Both the position numbers and the translations under genes were made by a program. A DNA stretch of 64,000 nt from positions 21,233 to 85,232 of the forward strand of contig JAOXSG010000131.1 of NCBI GenBank assembly GCA_025800105.1, given 5' to 3'. Source of the stretch: Cohaesibacter sp. (GTDB lineage Bacteria; Pseudomonadota; Alphaproteobacteria; Rhizobiales; Cohaesibacteraceae). Below the pieces are notes generated by a model. That model saw nothing but the letters and a program-made list of their open reading frames with translations. It was not told where the DNA came from and did not search any database. Shown here one piece after another: positions 60,461-64,000 of this stretch (its first letter is position 1; each line of letters begins with the position of its first letter).

Positions 60461-60487
60461 GGGGATCTGACAAGATGTCAGATCCCC
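60461..60487 (-). terminator. Terminator-like hairpin after the binding-protein gene
   Basis: Perfect 12-base arms GGGGATCTGACA and TGTCAGATCCCC around a three-base loop. On the minus strand five T follow, as in an intrinsic terminator, yet the ATPase gene of the same operon starts 50 bases on. It may act as a partial terminator (attenuator). Confidence 0.75.
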
Positions 60488-60507
60488 TGTTTCTTTATGT
60501 TGTCGGC

Positions 60508-61542
60508 TTAGTAAGTTTCGACAAAGCTGTCATCGACCAGCATGTCGATGGTGATGTCTTTGGAGACCAGACCTTCGGACTGGAACCATGAGAGCTGATC
60601 TTTCACATTGGTGACATTGAGCTTTGCGCCCTTGTTGATGCGCATGGCACCATTGCGAATGGAAGGAGCTGCTTTTTCGTATGGGCGAGAGGTATAGACA
60701 TATTTATGGATCAGTTTGACCATGTCTTCTGCCGCTTGATCGCCTGCTGTTTTGTCCACCAGAGCTGTATTGAAATCATCAGCGCCTTTTGAGAAGGCGG
60801 TCAAGAATTTCTTGACCAGCTCTTTTTGGTCTGCGGCATTTTTGGCGGATGTAAAGACGGTGGTGACTTGGTAATCTGGAATATAATCCGCAATCTTGCC
60901 GATTATCTCAACCGTTGGGGCTTTGCCCAAGCCTTTGGCGATATGAGGGACGATGGACCATGCATCAATTTGCTCGGATTTCAAAGCACCGATGATGGCA
61001 CCGACTTTTTGCAAAGGCTTGACCTTGATTTCTGATCCGGCAAAGCCTTCTTTCTGGGCAATTTTATGGGCCATATAATGGAAAGAAGAACCGGCCTGAG
61101 TGATGCCATAGCTATGGCCTTTGAGGTTGGCCGGGCTTTTCAGGCCTGCATCAAAGGCTTTTTTGGAGGCAAGGATCATCTGGCCATCAATGCCTTTTTC
61201 CTCATGCAGCGCTCCACCAATCACCTTGATGGCTCCTTTTTGGGCCAGATTGATCAGGCCGCCGGAAATGGCTGTCACGCCAAAGTCCACATCACCGGAT
61301 GCGATGGCAACGGCCATTGGCTGGGCTGCCTGAAAGAATTTGAATTCGACCTCAAGGCCTTGCTCTTTAAAATAATCGCGCTCAAAGGCGACAAAGCTTG
61401 GGGCATGTGAGGTGAAGCGCAAAGCGCCAACGGTGATTTTATCCGCAGCATTGGCAAGAGTTGTAGTTGCGGCAAAGCTGGCTGCGGTGATGGCACCACC
61501 AAGCACAAGGCTTGTTACTTTTCTGCGTGTGAATGTGAACAT
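60508..61542 (-). CDS. ABC importer substrate-binding protein, NMT1/SsuA type
   Basis: A 344-residue periplasmic protein with a signal peptide (FTRRKVTSLVLGGAITAASF, cleavage after ANA near 33; the RR pair is not a full Tat motif). The mature part starts ITVGALRFTSHAPSFVAFER and has AIASGDVDFGVTAISGGLIN, typical of the nitrate/sulfonate/pyrimidine-precursor-binding cluster. It lies 51 bases after the GntR gene. The ligand may be a sulfonate, a pyrimidine precursor or another small acid. Confidence 0.9.
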   Translation of the reverse strand: MFTFTRRKVTSLVLGGAITAASFAATTTLANAADKITVGALRFTSHAPSFVAFERDYFKEQGLEVEFKFFQAAQPMAVAIASGDVDFGVTAISGGLINLAQKGAIKVIGGALHEEKGIDGQMILASKKAFDAGLKSPANLKGHSYGITQAGSSFHYMAHKIAQKEGFAGSEIKVKPLQKVGAIIGALKSEQIDAWSIVPHIAKGLGKAPTVEIIGKIADYIPDYQVTTVFTSAKNAADQKELVKKFLTAFSKGADDFNTALVDKTAGDQAAEDMVKLIHKYVYTSRPYEKAAPSIRNGAMRINKGAKLNVTNVKDQLSWFQSEGLVSKDITIDMLVDDSFVETY

Positions 61543-61593
61543 GATTATCCTCCCCGGATGGATCCTGTTTTGATCGGTGAATGTTTGATCGTG

Positions 61594-62241
61594 TTAGTGA
61601 ATGATGAGCTGCTGCAAGAGGGAGACGGCCTCTTCTTGCTGTTTTGCCAAAATGGCTGCGACCAGTTTGTCGACCAAGCTCAGGGTATGATCGAAATCTA
61701 GTACATCTTCGCGCAAAGCGGCCAAGCGAAAACGGCGGCTTTGTTCGAACAGACTATTTTGAATTTCCATTAAGCGTGGTGAGCGGCTGGCTTCAATCAG
61801 GCAGATATGAAACTGGCGATTGGCTTCGTCCCAATCCAGCGCAAATTCGGTTGGATCTTGCTGCAATTGTGCTGTGATGGCCTTTAAGGCATGGTGAGAG
61901 GCCATGATACGGCCTTCCCATTGCAAGTCGCCGCGTTCCATGGCCCAGCGCAAGCCGGTAGTCTCAATTTCGCGGCGCAGGCGGATGATGTCTTGCTGAT
62001 CATCTTGCGTTGCAGAGCTGACACGAAAGCCACGTTGTGCCGAGGCTTCTACAAGCCCTTCATTGGAGAGCAGGCGCAAGGCTTCTCTTAAGCTATGGGC
62101 ACTGCCGCCATAGCGGCCACGCAAATCTGCTATTTTGAGTTTGGTGTCTGGTGGCAGAACGCCAAAGGAGATATCACGTCTGACCTGATTGGCCAGAAGA
62201 TTGACCACTGTTGCAGATTCTTCTTTTTGTCGTCCAAACAA
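61594..62241 (-). CDS. GntR family regulator (FCD domain)
   Basis: A 215-residue protein with a winged-helix GntR domain (LLANQVRRDISFGVLPPDTK, LRGRYGGSAHSLREALRLLS) and a C-terminal helical FCD domain (IIRLRREIETTGLRWAMERG, WDEANRQFHICLIEAS) with its metal-binding Asp and His. I start at TTG 62241 because GGAG lies five bases upstream; the frame's upstream codons lack a site and no ATG fits. It is first in line with the importer genes, so it probably regulates them. Confidence 0.88.
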   Translation of the reverse strand: MFGRQKEESATVVNLLANQVRRDISFGVLPPDTKLKIADLRGRYGGSAHSLREALRLLSNEGLVEASAQRGFRVSSATQDDQQDIIRLRREIETTGLRWAMERGDLQWEGRIMASHHALKAITAQLQQDPTEFALDWDEANRQFHICLIEASRSPRLMEIQNSLFEQSRRFRLAALREDVLDFDHTLSLVDKLVAAILAKQQEEAVSLLQQLIIH

Positions 62242-62522
62242 AGGTATCTCCAAAATTCAGAAAAATTTTCAATATTTTTATAGACTCAGAAAGCCAGTGC
62301 AAGCAAATTATTTTGTGAGTGATGAGTTATCTATGGAGATAACTCTTTATGAGAGTAAGAGAATTAAGAAAATAATGAATGAGCCTATAATTCAGCCAAG
62401 ATAAATTGCAGATTTTTAGAAGATTTGTAAATACGAAAAAATAGTCATATTCCTATCTGTTTATTCGGCACAGATATAGGGTTATCTAAGGGCTTTAGGG
62501 CGTTTGGATGCTTTGTTTGTCT

Positions 62523-63179
62523 TCAAAGTTTTTTATAAAAATCCGGGTGAGGTTGACGATTTTCCCATCCCTTTTGTTCCAGCTCTGGTGTGCAAGTGGG
62601 GTCAATTGCTGGCCAGCCAACACATAGATAGGCAATGAGAGACCAATGATCGGGGACATTGCAGGCATTTTTAACGGTTTGGGGATCGAGAATGGAGACC
62701 CAGCCAACGCCCAGTCCATGGGTGCGGGCGGCCAGCCAAAAACTGTAAATCGCTGTGACAACTGAATAATTGAGCATTTCCGGCATGGATTGTTTGCCCA
62801 AACCATCGCCTTTATCCGTTTCATCATCGCAAAAAACGGCAAATTGTACCGGGGCTTGTCGCAGACCTTCCAGTTTCAAAGTGGTATAAAGTTGGCGTTT
62901 TTCGCCTTCATAGGCCTGTAAGGCTTGCGCGTTGCAGTCTTCAAAAGACTGGATGATTTGGGCGCGGCGCGTTGGATCTTGCAATTCGACAAAACGCCAT
63001 GGCTGGCTCAAGCCGACAGAGGGGGCGAGATTGGCCATGCTGAGGCAAGCTTGGACAAGATCGGCAGGGACGGGGCTTGTTTCAAAGTGGCGGATGTCTC
63101 TGCGCCAGCGCAGCAGGTTTTCAAACTGGTCCCGAAAGCTCTGGTCAAAATCAGGCGATGGCGTCACTGTCTGGTCCAT
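62523..63179 (-). CDS. bluB: 5,6-dimethylbenzimidazole synthase
   Basis: BluB breaks down reduced FMN to make the lower ligand of vitamin B12. The 218-residue nitroreductase-fold protein has LLRWRRDIRHFETSPVP, MANLAPSVGLSQPWRFVELQ and HGLGVGWVSILDPQ, which separate BluB from plain nitroreductases. No cobalamin riboswitch is visible in the 43 bases upstream. It shares direction with the hydrolase gene upstream. Confidence 0.94.
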   Translation of the reverse strand: MDQTVTPSPDFDQSFRDQFENLLRWRRDIRHFETSPVPADLVQACLSMANLAPSVGLSQPWRFVELQDPTRRAQIIQSFEDCNAQALQAYEGEKRQLYTTLKLEGLRQAPVQFAVFCDDETDKGDGLGKQSMPEMLNYSVVTAIYSFWLAARTHGLGVGWVSILDPQTVKNACNVPDHWSLIAYLCVGWPAIDPTCTPELEQKGWENRQPHPDFYKKL

Positions 63180-63223
63180 TGATTGTCTTCAAGCCTCTTT
63201 ATTATGGTATTTTGTCGGCTATT

Positions 63224-64000
63224 TTATTCCTGCCCTTGATGTTGGGCATGTTTTTGATCCATTTCGGCAAGAATAGCGGCGATTTGATCGTTTAAGCTAT
63301 CGACCAGAAACATCGGTGCATGGCCTTGGCCGTCCACCTCGATCCATTGGCAATCGGGGTGTTGTTCGATCATGGCTTGTGCCGTTTCGCGGGTTAGAAT
63401 ATCGGAATGCTCCCCACGCAGGATCAAAACCGGCGCATGAGACATGGCCATGAATTGCGGCCATGCATTGGGCAGGGGTTGGCTTAGATCGACCGTTTCC
63501 AGTGATTTGGCGATGGCAATGTCAAAGTCACGGGCCGGTTTGCCCTCTTCATCCTTAAAGGTCATATGGGCAAAGGCTTTCCATTGTTCTTCGCTTAACG
63601 CTGGAAACATGCCGAAATTGGCATCCTTGATATAGTCGATGGCCTCGTCCCAATTGGTGACGGGTTTTGCCTTGCCAAGATAGGTTTTAATACGGGCAAG
63701 GCCTTGGGCGTTGATTTCCGGTCCAATATCATTGAGGACTGCACCAGCAATGACGCCGGGGCGCAGGGCGGCAATGGCCATGGTCAAAAGCCCGCCGCGA
63801 GAGGTGCCAATGAAAATAGCTTCTTCCAAACCGGCTGCTGCCAGCGCGTGCAAGGCATCATTGGCTTCGGTCAGGATATCGTAATTTTCCGGGTTTTTGT
63901 CATAATCCGATGTGCCTCTGCCGCGGCTGTTTAAAATCATCACAAGGCGCGGATTGTTCGGGTCGCGCACCAGACGTTCTGCAAGGGGATGGAAATCCTT
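63224..64000 (-). CDS. Alpha/beta hydrolase, N-terminus outside the window
   Basis: The minus frame is open from the right window edge to a stop at 63224, giving 258 residues. The nucleophile elbow is AIFIGTSRGGLLTMA and the catalytic His is in DGQGHAPMFL near the C-terminus; the acid is likely the Asp of RGEHSDIL. The missing part should hold the oxyanion segment. Nothing indicates a substrate. It is 44 bases upstream of bluB. Confidence 0.85.
   Translation of the reverse strand, partial: KDFHPLAERLVRDPNNPRLVMILNSRGRGTSDYDKNPENYDILTEANDALHALAAAGLEEAIFIGTSRGGLLTMAIAALRPGVIAGAVLNDIGPEINAQGLARIKTYLGKAKPVTNWDEAIDYIKDANFGMFPALSEEQWKAFAHMTFKDEEGKPARDFDIAIAKSLETVDLSQPLPNAWPQFMAMSHAPVLILRGEHSDILTRETAQAMIEQHPDCQWIEVDGQGHAPMFLVDSLNDQIAAILAEMDQKHAQHQGQE

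Noticed and set aside
63180-63223. Cobalamin riboswitch before bluB
   Set aside because: The gap is only 44 bases, too short for this riboswitch.
1-64000. tRNA, rRNA, CRISPR, IS elements
   Set aside because: No cloverleaf with a GTTC-RA-type arm, no repeat-spacer array and no transposase-like protein was seen by eye; tRNAscan-SE would be needed to exclude tRNAs fully.

Overview
The window looks like a chromosomal stretch of an alphaproteobacterium, most likely of the order Hyphomicrobiales (Rhizobiales). The grounds are the gene families: DUF3126, BA14K, DUF2336, paired PilZ domains, a bacterial transglutaminase-like cysteine protease, a CHCC zinc-finger protein, an IscU-like scaffold of the alphaproteobacterial type, an IolC-DUF2090 fusion and DUF2783. 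A marine genus such as Cohaesibacter is a guess from gene content only. I saw no rRNA, tRNA, insertion sequence, prophage or CRISPR array.

Layout. 1-4744 (minus) is the upstream part of a nonribosomal peptide synthetase (NRPS) operon built from separate small proteins: phosphopantetheinyl transferase, an unknown 100-residue protein, a free adenylation domain, a carrier-methyltransferase fusion, and a condensation protein cut by the window edge. A LuxR-type regulator (5087-6232) faces it across an AT-rich gap. 6254-10611 holds a glycosyltransferase-like protein, a small membrane protein, a MarR regulator and a divergent cassette for oxidation of a probably aromatic compound (VOC protein, flavin hydroxylase, DUF2783). 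10676-18183 is mixed metabolism: BA14K, a second VOC protein, a WYL regulator, a salicylate-hydroxylase-like enzyme, two alpha/beta hydrolases, an enoyl-CoA hydratase and CysE. 18273-31830 is a housekeeping block: gamma carbonic anhydrase, transglutaminase-like protease, PilZ, PAS, rhomboid, CBS, patatin, hisI, folE, Fe-S scaffold, yidD and thrS, then a secreted protein with three repeats. 32113-41636 has a nitroreductase and flavin reductase pair, a CoA-ester lyase with a MaoC hydratase, a lytic transglycosylase, a DUF2336 protein, Hpt and receiver proteins, NAD kinase, CutA and an HD-GYP phosphodiesterase.

41689-48730 is a myo-inositol catabolic locus: an Idh-type dehydrogenase, an RpiR repressor, then iolC-iolE-iolB-iolG. 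Palindromes of the form GAA-N6-TTC lie at both promoters. iolD is not present in the locus. 48842-58760 looks like an amine or polyamine uptake and degradation island: PuuR-like regulator, GabT transaminase, four-gene Pot-type ABC importer, LysR regulator and a choline-dehydrogenase-like GMC oxidoreductase. 58834-62241 is a GntR-regulated SsuABC/TauABC-type importer. The window ends with BluB, which makes the lower ligand of vitamin B12, and a truncated alpha/beta hydrolase.

Beyond the genes, the most interesting signals are the dissected NRPS with an asparagine-like specificity code, a likely small RNA ending in a strong terminator at 23174-23340, a 135-base nested palindrome at 8618-8752, a run of four perfect hairpins at 20101-20253, and hairpins placed just after both solute-binding-protein genes. 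All similarity statements come from reading motifs by eye; no database search was run.
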